DNA from: Acidobacteriota bacterium | GTDB taxonomy: Bacteria; Acidobacteriota; Terriglobia; Bryobacterales; Bryobacteraceae | DNA length: 64,000 bases | Direction: 5' to 3' | Assembly (NCBI GenBank): GCA_016870995.1 | Contig: VFZU01000010.1 | Coordinates: forward strand, 1-64,000 | Shown: one piece after another, positions 1 to 9,904 of the stretch | How the letters are laid out: the number at the start of each line of letters is the position of its first letter | How positions within the stretch are numbered: position 1 is the first letter of the stretch | Program-made: the position numbers and the translations under genes | Notes under the pieces: model-generated | The model's database searches: none | The model's input: the letters and a program-made list of their open reading frames with translations, nothing else | Told to the model about the DNA's origin: nothing

Positions 1-135
1 CTTGTTCGTGCTCGCCCCAGCTTCCAGGATCCGCGCGATCTCTTCATTGCTGTACCGCTTCTTCTTCATTGATCTCTCCTTTCCTCTTGAAAGATCCTAT
101 GATTTCCGCTGGTACGATTTTAGGGCGTCAGGTCA
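1..135 (-). mobile_element. End of an IS3-family-like insertion sequence; orfA start (MKKKRYSNEEIARILEAGASTNK...) at 69 reading off the left edge, terminal sequence TGACCTGACGCCCTAAAATC at 135-116 (minus strand)
   Basis: Minus-strand translation resembles the IS3-family OrfA N-terminus; the TGA... terminus lies 66 bp upstream of the start codon, as is typical for IS3-type ends; it abruptly ends an FtsX reading frame. Confidence 0.7.
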
Positions 136-1127
136 CAAGCAGGCTCGCCACCACGCAACCCAATATCGCGCCGGCAAAAAAAGCATTCCGGCCTCTCCAA
201 GAATCAGAAACAGAATCCCACCATTGGTGAAGCCGAGAGTCTTCATCAAACCGACTTGTTTGACGCGCTCGCGCACGGCCATCGCCATCGTGTTGGCGGA
301 AACAAGCAGAATCGTAAACGTCACGGCACCACAGATCGAAAGCAAGAAAACCTTTACATTGCCGAGAAACGAGACGAAGCTGAGGGTAAACGCCGCCTCG
401 GTTTCGGTCCGTGTTTGGACCGGCGCGTTTTGAAACATCGCATCGACATCACGCTGAATGGACGAGACCACATCCGTCGAACTGGCAAGAATGTTGAACG
501 TCCCCGCAAAATCTCGCCTGCCAGCAGGGAGGCTTGATAAAGGTACTCGTTGTTGAAGAACAAGGTTTCATCCGCGAGCGGATCGTCGAAGATACCTCGG
601 ACATTCAGCTCCATATTGCCCGGAAAAATGTCACCCTTCAACGTGATGCGATCTCCGAGCTTGATGTCGAGCTTGTTCGCGAGTCTGCTCCCGATGATGC
701 AGGCTGTGCGCTCTTTCAAGAAAGCCTGTTTCTGTTCAGGAGCAACCTCAAGATCGATCTGAACTTTGAAGAAGTCTTCAGGCTCGACAGCAAATCGTGC
801 GAGGTTGTTGCGCTGATCGGCGGTTTGATCCTTGTAAGTTCCGCCGTACCACATTGAAATGTAAAGGTCCTTGACGCCAGCGACACTGCGGATTTTCTGC
901 TTGTAGGATGCAGGCATGATCACTGTCAACGAAATGCGGTTGCGAGTGATCAGGCGCAACGCTTGCGCGGCCGTGGGGTCTGAGAAGTAAAACGCGTTGT
1001 ACATCGCAAACAAAACTCCCAGCAACGTGAACGACATCGTGACACTCAGTACAGTCAGGATGCTGCGCCGCTTGCTGCGAAGAGTGTTCTTGAAAATCAA
1101 CGGCAACAATCGCAACATGCTCTCCAT
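136..1127 (-). pseudogene. FtsX-like ABC transporter permease, frameshifted twice and truncated by the IS end
   Basis: ORF 354-1127 (MESMLRLLPLIFKNTLRSKRRSILTVLSVTMSF...) continues in another frame (GTFNILASSTDVVSSIQRDVDAMF...AVRERVKQVGLMKTLGFTNGG) and again after a 7-T run (FFAGAILGCVVASLLV). Confidence 0.8.
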
Positions 1128-1167
1128 TCTGGACGCAACCCTTCGCCGTTTGTTCGTTAATTATTCA

Positions 1168-1404
1168 ATATCATTCCAGCCACCCCAGCCTTTCGTCTTA
1201 AAGCGCCAAAACAGATGTAGACCGATGCCTGTCGCGATTGCAGCTGCAAAAAAGAGTCCGAACCACTCCCAATCCCGAAGCATCCAGGCGGTTATTGCAA
1301 TCAGAATTCACTTGATGAGGCGAAACCTGACGCTTTGCGCTTTGGTTGAAAACGCAACGCGAAACTCCCGTCGCAGAAGATCGATCACTGCCATCGCCAT
1401 TCAA
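1168..1404 (-). pseudogene. Small membrane protein ORF interrupted by an in-frame TGA
   Basis: MAMAVIDLLRREFRVAFSTKAQSVRFRLIK*ILIAITAWMLRDWEWFGLFFAAAIATGIGLHLFWRFKTKGWGGWNDIE*. Confidence 0.4.
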
Positions 1405-1406
1405 GC

Positions 1407-2231
1407 TTAACGCTCCCGGTAAATGGCCTTTGAGATCGTGGCCCGGAAGAACTCACTGAACTTGGGTGTGCCGTATTGCCAGCCAGCGCGAATCTTCGTC
1501 GGGACATTTCGACCTTCGAAAGTTTTTCGCTCGTCTACCAGCACACCGAACGGATGCAGGGCATAGGAACCACCATCAGGATTACCCCAACGGTCAAAGA
1601 CAATGACTTGGTCAGCTGTATTCGTAGCGGGCATCCATGCATCTCGTTCTGCTTCATAGCGACCCAGTGCAGAGCGAGTTACATCTGGCCCATCGTCTTT
1701 GGCAACAGGAATCAAACCAAAGATGCGCCATTCCATCTTTCCCGACCCGTTGACCAATTCATCGGCACCGACAACCGGCAATCCATACATGCTGGCTGTG
1801 CCAGCCCAGATCATTCCGCATTCGGCTGTGATGACCTGCTCGGCAACGAAGGGATGCCAGGCCCCAATCAAGATCTCCCCTTGCATCGTAAGCCGAACTG
1901 CAGGCCCGGCCCAAAGCCGTTCGAGCCCTGCATTACCATCTGCAGGCACATCGCCGGGGTAACGTACAGCCCCGCAGGCAAGCAACAACAAAAGGAGGTT
2001 GGCGCCGATACCGAGTTTGGCCTCAGACAATTCAAACAGCCAGGCAATCGTAGACAAAACCACCAGAATCGGCAGCGCAGAGAGCCACCAATCCAGTCGC
2101 AGCATGATGCCAAAAGCCAGCGCGAAAAAGCACAGTAAAAGCAAAATCCACACCCAGCGCTGCGCCATGCGATTGCCGGCCAGGTGGCACACCGCATGGA
2201 TGAGCGTGACGGCGATCAAGGCAAACCGCAT
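1407..2231 (-). CDS. Membrane protein, DUF6544-like
   Basis: ORF 1407-2306; likely start at MRFALIAV; N-terminal hydrophobic segments then a conserved-looking soluble domain (WRIFGLIPVAKDDGPDVTRSALGRYEAERDAWMPA...). Confidence 0.6.
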   Translation of the reverse strand: MRFALIAVTLIHAVCHLAGNRMAQRWVWILLLLCFFALAFGIMLRLDWWLSALPILVVLSTIAWLFELSEAKLGIGANLLLLLLACGAVRYPGDVPADGNAGLERLWAGPAVRLTMQGEILIGAWHPFVAEQVITAECGMIWAGTASMYGLPVVGADELVNGSGKMEWRIFGLIPVAKDDGPDVTRSALGRYEAERDAWMPATNTADQVIVFDRWGNPDGGSYALHPFGVLVDERKTFEGRNVPTKIRAGWQYGTPKFSEFFRATISKAIYRER

Positions 2232-2387
2232 AGAAAGACCTCCAAGAATCAATTTTGCATTTTGCCTGCCAATCAGAAGTGGATTGCATGCATCATTCTG
2301 AGCCATGAACTTTGCGTCATTTCGCTCATTCTGCCCGAAATAACACTTGACAGTATCAATGATTTAAAGCACATTGTAATACATAAT

Positions 2388-2738
2388 ATGCTTGGTGAAT
2401 TCGAATACTGCGTGATTGCCGCATGCCAACAATTGGGCGAAGCCGCCTATGGAGCGGCCATAGCGGCACGAATTGAGCAGACCACGGGACGAAACTGTTC
2501 CGCTGGCGCTTTGTACCTCACCCTGGACCGGCTGGAGTCGAAAGGACTGATTCGCACTCACCTTGGAGAACCGACACAAGAGCGAGGAGGCCGCGCCAAG
2601 CGGATGGTGATCGTGACGGCAGAGGGCATCAAATCGGCAGCGGAGTTCTACAAAGCAATCACCAAGATTTCCAAAGGGATCCGATGGGAGGTGAGCACAC
2701 ATGCAAATTGCAATCTGGTTGCTGACCAAGCTATTTAG
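2388..2738 (+). CDS. PadR family transcriptional regulator
   Basis: LGEFEYCVIAACQQLGEAAYGAAIAARIEQTTGRNCSAGALYLTLDRLESKGLIRTHLGEPTQERGGRAKRMVIVTAEG: PadR wHTH. Confidence 0.9.
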   Translation: MLGEFEYCVIAACQQLGEAAYGAAIAARIEQTTGRNCSAGALYLTLDRLESKGLIRTHLGEPTQERGGRAKRMVIVTAEGIKSAAEFYKAITKISKGIRWEVSTHANCNLVADQAI

Positions 2739-3408
2739 TGATCTACTGACCAGCGATTCTGAGCGTGAGGCGATCCTTGGAGATTTCGAGGAGCGGCACC
2801 TCAAGGGCACTTGGCGCGCACTCGGTGAGACGCTTCGATTGGTGATGATCCGCCAGGCCCAACTTTGGAAGACGTGGCAACCCTGGCTTCTCTTTCTGGT
2901 TCTCCTGCTGCCGATAAACGCCGTTCAGCAAGCATGCGGTTCCATTCTAGAGGTGCTCTTCATGCAGCCGCTGGGCAGCCAGAGCATTCGCATGACTGTG
3001 CTTTTTGCTGCAATTCTGACCATCACGCTGGGTTGGCGCGGCGGGTTTTGCGCTGCACGGCTTGGCGGGCTTTCCCGGTGGAGTGTACTCTTCGTCGTGC
3101 TTGCCACCTCGCAACTCGCAATTTGGCGAGCGGAACCGACAGTGAGAGCTTGGTTCCTGATTACGACTGGCTTGCTCACCGGCTTGCCGACGCTGCTGGG
3201 AGCATGGCGAGCGAGTTCGCCAAGCCCCTTGGACACATCATCCCGGTTGCTGCTTTTTTCGGTGCAAGTGATGGAATATTGTGGGCTCTTCCTGGCCGCT
3301 CAGCCGTCCCAATCTACCGTTCCGCAGGACCCAATTTTGATCCCCGTACTGCTTTGGCCTATGGCGCTTCCGCTGCTTTATCGAGCTTCAATCCGCACCA
3401 CACAGTGA
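2701..3408 (+). CDS. Membrane protein with permease-prefix-type N-terminus
   Basis: LLTKLFSDLLTSDSEREAILGDFEERH resembles the permease prefix domain found next to PadR in Acidobacteriota; multiple TM segments follow. Confidence 0.6.
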   Translation: MQIAIWLLTKLFSDLLTSDSEREAILGDFEERHLKGTWRALGETLRLVMIRQAQLWKTWQPWLLFLVLLLPINAVQQACGSILEVLFMQPLGSQSIRMTVLFAAILTITLGWRGGFCAARLGGLSRWSVLFVVLATSQLAIWRAEPTVRAWFLITTGLLTGLPTLLGAWRASSPSPLDTSSRLLLFSVQVMEYCGLFLAAQPSQSTVPQDPILIPVLLWPMALPLLYRASIRTTQ

Positions 3409-3448
3409 ATTTGGATGTAGTCTGTTAGACACTCAGAAGAGATTTGTT

Positions 3449-5470
3449 ATGAGCGTCAAACACACCCCCTACGTACCCGAACACATGAAGATGAAGGAGT
3501 TCAGCTGGGCTGCCCTCATTCTTGGCCTTGTCATGACTGTGGTGCTTGGCGCGGCGAATGCCTACCTTGGCTTGCGCGCGGGAATCACGATTGCTGCAAC
3601 GTACCCCGCGGCCGTGATTGGTATGGCGGTGATCCGTATGTGGCGCGGCACGATCCTCGAAGAGAACATTGCTCGCACGGCGGGATCAATTGGCGAAAGC
3701 GTTGCCGCCGGGGCCATCTTCACCTTGCCGGCATTTGTGATCGCCAGGGTATGGCCCAGCTTCTCGGGGCCGGATGCTTACTGGAAGTCAACCGTGCTCA
3801 TGATTATCGGCAGCCTGTTGGGCGTGCTGTTTGTGAGCCTCGTGCGCCGCGCGCTCGTTGAAGACCCTGAACTACCCTTTCCGGAATCCGTGGCTGCCAG
3901 CGAAATCCACAAGGCCGGTCAGCAAGGCTCAGGCGCGGCCAAGTACCTGTTCTGGAATATCGGTACCGGCGGTCTGATCTACATCCTTGGTGTCTTGAAG
4001 GTCTTCGCCGTAGACAAAGAATTCTTCCTGAAGGTCGGCGAGCTCGGCAAGAGCCTTCTGCGCCTTGGCCCGTCGGGGAGTACACAAACCGTTCCCGTCG
4101 GTGCAACCACCATGGTGGCGGCTCCAACCGTGAGCCCCGCCTATATTGGAGTCGGCTACATCATCGGGCCCAAGCTCGCGGCCTTGCAGTTCTCTGGCGG
4201 CGTCATCGCCTGGGGCATCTTTGTCCCGCTGATCCTATACATCCTCGGCCCGAACATCCAGCAATACCTTCCAGCCAATTCGACCGACGAAAGCTGGGCT
4301 GGGCTGGCTGCTGCAGTTTGGCGCTATATCGTTCGTCCGATCGCGATCGGCGGCATGTTGGTTGGCGCCGCATTCACAATGTTCAAAATGCGCAAGAACC
4401 TCGGTGTAGGCCTGACCCGCGCATTCGGCGAGCTCACCGGCCCCAAGATCGACATCGAAAAGCTCAATCGTACAGAGCGCTACATGAGTTCCAAAGTTGT
4501 TCTGATGCTGATCGGAGTTCTGTTCGCGATCATGTGCGTCCTCTACACCTATCTCGCCGACTCCATCGGTGGCGGCATCACCGCAGCAATTGTGATGTTG
4601 ATCGTGGGTTTCTTCTTCGCTACGATCTCCGGCTTCCTCGTCGGAGTGATCGGCTCTTCGAACAATCCGATCTCAGGCCTCACGCTTTCTACGCTGATCA
4701 TCGCCGCACTTTTGATGGTGGCGCTGGGCGTAACGGGCCCACAGGGCGTGACCGCAGTGTTGGGAGTAGCCAGCGTTGTCTGCGTCAGCTCCGCAGTTGC
4801 CGGCGAACTGCTCCAGGATTTCAAAGTCGGCTGGTTGCTCGGCGGCACGCCTCGCACGATTCAGCTCGTTGAACTCGTCGCAGTCGTCGTCGCCAGCGCA
4901 GCCATGTACTGGCCGCTCTGGATCTTGAACGAAGGCAATCTCAAGGCCGGTGGTCTCGGCTTCGGCGACAAAGCGCTTCCCGCGCCGCAAGCCGGACTGA
5001 TGGCGTCCCTCGCTCAAGGTATAGTCGGCGGCGAGATGGCATGGCCGCTCATCATTGCCGGCATCTTCTTCGGTATCGTGCTCATTATGGTGCAGGTGAA
5101 GAGCCCGATGCTGGTCTCGGTTGGGATGTACCTGCCCTTTGCCACCACCTTCGCAATCTTCATCGGTGGCTTGGTGCGCTGGTTGAGTGACTCGATGGCG
5201 GAACGTCGGGGCCTGAACGAAGCGCAACGGGCTCGCGTCGAAAATGCCGGAGTTCTTGTTTCCTCGGGTCTCATCGCGGGAGAAGCACTCTGCGGCCTGA
5301 TCACCGCATACTTCGCCTGGCGTGAGATCAAAACCTGGGAGTTCTCAGCCGACCCCAGCTTTGCTCTTGGCATGCTCGTGATCGCTCTGCTGGGCTTCCT
5401 GTTGATCCGAATTCCTTTGAGTGCTGCGGGTCGCCCGGATGAGCCTGCGCCTCCGACGGCTATGATGTAG
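3449..5470 (+). CDS. OPT family oligopeptide transporter
   Basis: 673 aa, many TM; YVPEHMKMKEFSWAALILGLVMTVVLGAANAYLGLRAGITIAATYPAAVIGMA is OPT-like. Confidence 0.92.
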   Translation: MSVKHTPYVPEHMKMKEFSWAALILGLVMTVVLGAANAYLGLRAGITIAATYPAAVIGMAVIRMWRGTILEENIARTAGSIGESVAAGAIFTLPAFVIARVWPSFSGPDAYWKSTVLMIIGSLLGVLFVSLVRRALVEDPELPFPESVAASEIHKAGQQGSGAAKYLFWNIGTGGLIYILGVLKVFAVDKEFFLKVGELGKSLLRLGPSGSTQTVPVGATTMVAAPTVSPAYIGVGYIIGPKLAALQFSGGVIAWGIFVPLILYILGPNIQQYLPANSTDESWAGLAAAVWRYIVRPIAIGGMLVGAAFTMFKMRKNLGVGLTRAFGELTGPKIDIEKLNRTERYMSSKVVLMLIGVLFAIMCVLYTYLADSIGGGITAAIVMLIVGFFFATISGFLVGVIGSSNNPISGLTLSTLIIAALLMVALGVTGPQGVTAVLGVASVVCVSSAVAGELLQDFKVGWLLGGTPRTIQLVELVAVVVASAAMYWPLWILNEGNLKAGGLGFGDKALPAPQAGLMASLAQGIVGGEMAWPLIIAGIFFGIVLIMVQVKSPMLVSVGMYLPFATTFAIFIGGLVRWLSDSMAERRGLNEAQRARVENAGVLVSSGLIAGEALCGLITAYFAWREIKTWEFSADPSFALGMLVIALLGFLLIRIPLSAAGRPDEPAPPTAMM

Positions 5471-5472
5471 AG

Positions 5473-7839
5473 TTGACAAGAATTTCCACCTCGAACCCGG
5501 CGCCCCGCGCCGCTAACTGGTCCACCATCTACACGGGTGTGGCCCTCACAACGATGGCGACACTGTTGATGGAGCTAACGCTCACCCGCATCTACAGCGT
5601 CATTTTCTACTACCACTTCGCGTTTCTGGCAATTTCTGTAGCCCTCTTTGGTCTCGGAGCTGGGGGTGTCTTCTCTTATGTGGTTAATGGCTGGCAGGGA
5701 ACGCTGTACCAGAAGCTGGGTCGCCTTGCGGCTCTCAATAGCGTCTCCGTGGTTGCCTCGCTCGTCTTTCTGCTAACGCGGCAAGGAAACCCCGGCAATC
5801 TTGAGCTCGTAGTGATCTACTTCTTTTCGGCGCTGCCGTTTCTGTTGGCTGGCGCGATCGTCTCGCTGGTCATTTCAGAAACGATCGAACGCGTCGAGCG
5901 TGTCTACTTCTTCGATCTGATTGGCGCCGCAGCGGGCTGTTTGCTGCTGATCCCGCTGCTCGATACCTTCGGCGGGCCAAACACGGTGATCGCCGTGGCT
6001 GTTCTATTCGCCGCCACCTCTGCAATCTGGTACAACCTGGCCCGCGAATTCTCTGGTCGTGTCGCAGCTGTCGCTCTGGCGCTGGCTCTCACCGCGCTGT
6101 TCGTCTTCAATATTCGTCTCAATTGGATCGACATCCGCTACGCAAAGGGCATGACTCTAGCCAACGAGCAATTCGTCAAGTGGAATAGCTTCTCCCGCAT
6201 CGCTGTCTCCAAAGAGGGTGGCACAAACTTGCCGAACATCGTCATCGACGCCGACGCAGCGACGGGCATCTTCACGCAGAACCACAACACGATGTCTGAG
6301 GCCTCGCGCAAGAGCATCCTCAATGGCGGCCCCGGCTTACCTTACAAGTTGAAGCCAGGTGCCAAGGCGCTGATCATTGGTCCCGGTGGCGGCTGGGACG
6401 TTTCTCGCGCCCTCGCCAGCGGCAGCAAGGACATTACCGGTGTTGAAATCAATCCGATCATCGCTACCACCGTCATGCGCGAGAAGTTCCCGAACCTCAG
6501 CCACAATTTGTACCTCCGGCCGGAGATACGGATCCAGGTGGAGGATGGTCGAAGCTTCGTTCGCCGTAGCCCAGAGAAATATCAGGTGATCCAGGCGACG
6601 CTGGTCGACACCTGGGCTTCCACGGCAGCCGGAGCCTTCAGCCTCAGCGAGAACAACCTCTACACTTCAGATGCTTTCTACGATTACCTCAGCCACCTGA
6701 GCGACGACGGCATTCTCGCCTTCACTCGCTGGGGCTTTGATCCTCCTCGTGAATCTCTGCGCCTTCTCTCGATCACAATCGAAGCATTGGAGCGGCTGGG
6801 TGAGCGTAATCCCGCTCAGCACGTCATCGTCGCCCGCGAAGGGTCCAATCAGATCAAAGGCTGGGGCGCCACCGATACGGTGATTTTCTCGCGCAAACCC
6901 ATGTCTGGCGCCTTTGTGCAGCAGGCCATTGCGTCGATGAAAGAGAGCAATATGGAGGTGATCTACGTACCGGGCACAGATCGCCGCACCCCATTTCAGG
7001 AGCTCCTCACCACGGTGGATCGCGAGACCTTCTTTGCGAACTATCAATACAACGTGACTTCCGTCAACGACAATCGCCCCTTCTTCTTCTATACCGTCCA
7101 GCCCAAGGACATTTGGAACTTCCTCTTCACAGATTCCAAAGAGAATGCCGATTACAAGATCAACCGTGCCGTGCCAATGCTGTTTGGAGTCCTGTTGGTT
7201 AGCTTGGTTGCCACGCTTGTGACGCTTTTGCTTCCTCCTCTCGTACTCGGTCAGCGATTACCTCAGGATCGGCGGCTACGTCTCTTTCTGCTCTACTTCG
7301 TCTGCCTCGGCGCGGGCTACATCATGATCCAGGTGTCATTGATTCAAAAGTTTGTCCTGCTGCTCGGACATCCTACCTATGCCCTCACGGTCATCATTTT
7401 CTCGATGCTGATTTCCAGTGGCCTCGGCAGTTTCTACTCGAAGCGAATCGTGAATAACAATGCCGAACGACTCAGAATCGTTTTGCTTCTCATCGTGATC
7501 CTGGTGCCGGTACTTGGTTTCTTTGCCGGGCTGGTTAGCGATCTCGGGCCTGCCTGGCCGCTACCGCTCAAGATGGCCGTTTCTGTGCTGCTCATTGCCC
7601 CGCTAGGCTTCCTGATGGGCATTCCCTTCCCCACGGGCCTCGGCACGCTGGAGAGCTGGGAAAAGTCTGCCGTCCGTTGGGGCTGGTCGATGAATGCGGC
7701 ATCGAGTGTGCTGGGCTCAGCCCTGGCGATCTTCTTCGCGATCTACCTCGGCCTTTATCAAACCCTCGTGCTTGGCGGCCTCCTGTATCTCGTGGCCGCA
7801 TGGATTTACCGGTCAACTTATGAGCAAGCACGCTCTTGA
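5473..7839 (+). CDS. Membrane-embedded spermidine/spermine synthase-like protein
   Basis: TM N-terminus, SAM-binding region ALIIGPGGGWDVSRALASGSKDITGVEINPI, TM C-terminus; TTG start. Confidence 0.85.
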   Translation: MTRISTSNPAPRAANWSTIYTGVALTTMATLLMELTLTRIYSVIFYYHFAFLAISVALFGLGAGGVFSYVVNGWQGTLYQKLGRLAALNSVSVVASLVFLLTRQGNPGNLELVVIYFFSALPFLLAGAIVSLVISETIERVERVYFFDLIGAAAGCLLLIPLLDTFGGPNTVIAVAVLFAATSAIWYNLAREFSGRVAAVALALALTALFVFNIRLNWIDIRYAKGMTLANEQFVKWNSFSRIAVSKEGGTNLPNIVIDADAATGIFTQNHNTMSEASRKSILNGGPGLPYKLKPGAKALIIGPGGGWDVSRALASGSKDITGVEINPIIATTVMREKFPNLSHNLYLRPEIRIQVEDGRSFVRRSPEKYQVIQATLVDTWASTAAGAFSLSENNLYTSDAFYDYLSHLSDDGILAFTRWGFDPPRESLRLLSITIEALERLGERNPAQHVIVAREGSNQIKGWGATDTVIFSRKPMSGAFVQQAIASMKESNMEVIYVPGTDRRTPFQELLTTVDRETFFANYQYNVTSVNDNRPFFFYTVQPKDIWNFLFTDSKENADYKINRAVPMLFGVLLVSLVATLVTLLLPPLVLGQRLPQDRRLRLFLLYFVCLGAGYIMIQVSLIQKFVLLLGHPTYALTVIIFSMLISSGLGSFYSKRIVNNNAERLRIVLLLIVILVPVLGFFAGLVSDLGPAWPLPLKMAVSVLLIAPLGFLMGIPFPTGLGTLESWEKSAVRWGWSMNAASSVLGSALAIFFAIYLGLYQTLVLGGLLYLVAAWIYRSTYEQARS

Positions 7840-8770
7840 GAAAAAACTGGAAGCACTATCGGTGCTGGGCGTCGAGGCGCTGCCAAAAGCTCTGGCTGAC
7901 AAGAACAATTTCTACGTTGGCAAAGCAGCCAAACGCGCGGCACAACTGAACGCAACCAGCTTGATTCCAAATCTGCTCGCTGCCTTCGATCGATTCTTCG
8001 AAGGTGGGGCTGAAGTTGATCCCAAGTGTTGGGCCAAATTGGGCATCATGGATGCGTTGTATCAATTGAACTGCCAGGAACCTGCTCCATACTTGAGAGC
8101 TTTCCATTGCGTTCAGATGGAACCTGTCTGGGGTGGAAAAGAAGATACCGCCGCCCCGGTGCGTGCTATGGCCGCGCTCGCCCTTATCGACACCAACCTC
8201 GATCCGATTCAGTTGCTTCGTGCTCTGGTAAATGGTCTACACGATGTCGACCAGCAGGTCCGCATCGAGACCGTGCGCGCCCTTGTAAGGCTCGGCCGCT
8301 GGGAAGGCGAATTGCTCATGCGCCAAAAGGTCCTTACTGGAGATGCCTCGCCTGAGGTCTTGGGGGCACTCTACAGCGCCATCCTTGAACTGGATCAATC
8401 TGGGTCGATCGGCTTCGTCAAACAGTTTTTGCAAAGCGAGGATGAGGCCGCCCAACTTGAGGCCGCCGCCTCCCTTGCCCAATCCCGTCACCTCGAAGCG
8501 TTTGAAGCCGCCAAAAATCTCTGGCCCAGAATTTTGACCCGAAATCTTCGCCGCACCATTGTCATCGCCATGGGAGCTTCGCCTCTCGATGAGGCGAGGG
8601 TTTTTCTTTTGGAGCTTTTGCGAAAAGAAGCAGATGAGACAGCAGCCTGGGCGCTCACTGCGCTGGCATCAAGCAGGCATCGGATGGAACTGCGCGACGA
8701 AATCGCAACGCTCGTTTCAGATCGTTCCGACAGGCAGTTGTCTCAGGTGTTTCGTGAAGAATACGGCTAG
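7820..8770 (+). CDS. HEAT-repeat protein
   Basis: MSKHALEKKLEALSVLGVEALPKALADKNNFYVGKAAKRAAQ...; repeated alpha-helical pairs; overlaps preceding stop. Confidence 0.75.
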   Translation: MSKHALEKKLEALSVLGVEALPKALADKNNFYVGKAAKRAAQLNATSLIPNLLAAFDRFFEGGAEVDPKCWAKLGIMDALYQLNCQEPAPYLRAFHCVQMEPVWGGKEDTAAPVRAMAALALIDTNLDPIQLLRALVNGLHDVDQQVRIETVRALVRLGRWEGELLMRQKVLTGDASPEVLGALYSAILELDQSGSIGFVKQFLQSEDEAAQLEAAASLAQSRHLEAFEAAKNLWPRILTRNLRRTIVIAMGASPLDEARVFLLELLRKEADETAAWALTALASSRHRMELRDEIATLVSDRSDRQLSQVFREEYG

Positions 8771-9885
8771 TGCCGCAGGATTCGCTCCAGAGCCTCTACA
8801 AAGAAGTAATCGCCCCACACGGCGCTCTCATTGATCCCTAGACCACGATGCATGTGATAGAGCGAGCCCTGCAGGATGCCCTGCCAGCCCGGGGTCTCTT
8901 TACTCAGATATTCATCGCAAAGCGTGCGTAGAATCCGCACTGCAGTCATGTAGTAGAAGTGTCCCTTTACGGGATCCTGAATCAGCCGTGACAGGCGGAT
9001 TAGAGCAGAGGCCATGATTGCCGCCGCGCTGGTATCTACCAGCTTGCGGAACTCAAGTGGTGCGCGGAAATCCCAAGGTGGAATGCCGTCACCGTTGGCG
9101 TGCGTCACATAATAATCGGCACAAGCTTCGGATGTGGCGAGAAACCGCGGATCGCGCGAGTACTCATAACAAATGCTGAAGCCATAGGTAGCCCAAGCGA
9201 GGCCGCGCGACCAGCAGGAATCGCGTCGATACCCTTGATGGGTGGATTGCTCAAGAAACTCGCCAGAATCCGTGTCAAACAAACCTTCTTGAGCGCAGGA
9301 CCCATCGCCGCGGATCAGATTCTTGCGCACCGTCAGCGCGTGGCGCAAGGCAATCTCTCGCAACCGCTTATCTCCGGTTTCGCGTGCGGCGTAAAAAACG
9401 ATTCCAACGTTCATCATGCTATCAATGAACAAAGAGTTTGGGGCAACGAAGCTCCGCAGGTAGCCGCCCTTTTCCTGGTAGCGCTGCGCCAGCGTGTTGC
9501 CGGCGGTGACGAGCACCTCTTTAAGCGCGGGATCCCGTTCCATCGACAGCCAGCGATAGTACGTCGAAAAATAGAGAAACCCTTGATCGAACACTTCTCG
9601 GTCCGTCTTGCGCGACTCGAGAGGTGTCGTGTACTCGACTGCCTTCGACTTCCAGAACTGCAACGTTTCACCCTTCGTGTGGCGCGCGAACGTCCACATC
9701 ATGCCCGGGAAAAAACCATCGCACCAATGCGACCAGGCTTCGCCCTCGTGCTTCCACTTGCCATCTTTCGTGTAGAGCGGGTAGAAGCCGGGATGGCTCT
9801 GAATCAGATCGCGAACCTGTTGTTGCGAAAAAGCGAGTGCGTCTTCAAAGCGCGCACGGTCGGTAGGAAGCTCAAATTGAATCAA
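8767..9885 (-). CDS. Glycoside hydrolase family 88 (unsaturated glucuronyl hydrolase-like)
   Basis: WSHWCDGFFPGMMW, DTSAAAIMASALIRLSRL, SRGLAWATYGFS motifs. Confidence 0.88.
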   Translation of the reverse strand: MIQFELPTDRARFEDALAFSQQQVRDLIQSHPGFYPLYTKDGKWKHEGEAWSHWCDGFFPGMMWTFARHTKGETLQFWKSKAVEYTTPLESRKTDREVFDQGFLYFSTYYRWLSMERDPALKEVLVTAGNTLAQRYQEKGGYLRSFVAPNSLFIDSMMNVGIVFYAARETGDKRLREIALRHALTVRKNLIRGDGSCAQEGLFDTDSGEFLEQSTHQGYRRDSCWSRGLAWATYGFSICYEYSRDPRFLATSEACADYYVTHANGDGIPPWDFRAPLEFRKLVDTSAAAIMASALIRLSRLIQDPVKGHFYYMTAVRILRTLCDEYLSKETPGWQGILQGSLYHMHRGLGINESAVWGDYFFVEALERILRH

Positions 9886-9904
9886 CGGTGTATCCTTCGT
9901 TACG

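Noticed and set aside
2347-2387. Possible sigma70 promoter (TTGACA) before padR
   Set aside because: No convincing -10 at 16-18 bp spacing; the start codon is too close to judge.
8577-8612. Hairpin CTTCGCCTC-TCGAT-GAGGCGAGG followed by a T-rich run
   Set aside because: Resembles a terminator but is well inside the HEAT-repeat coding sequence; likely chance.
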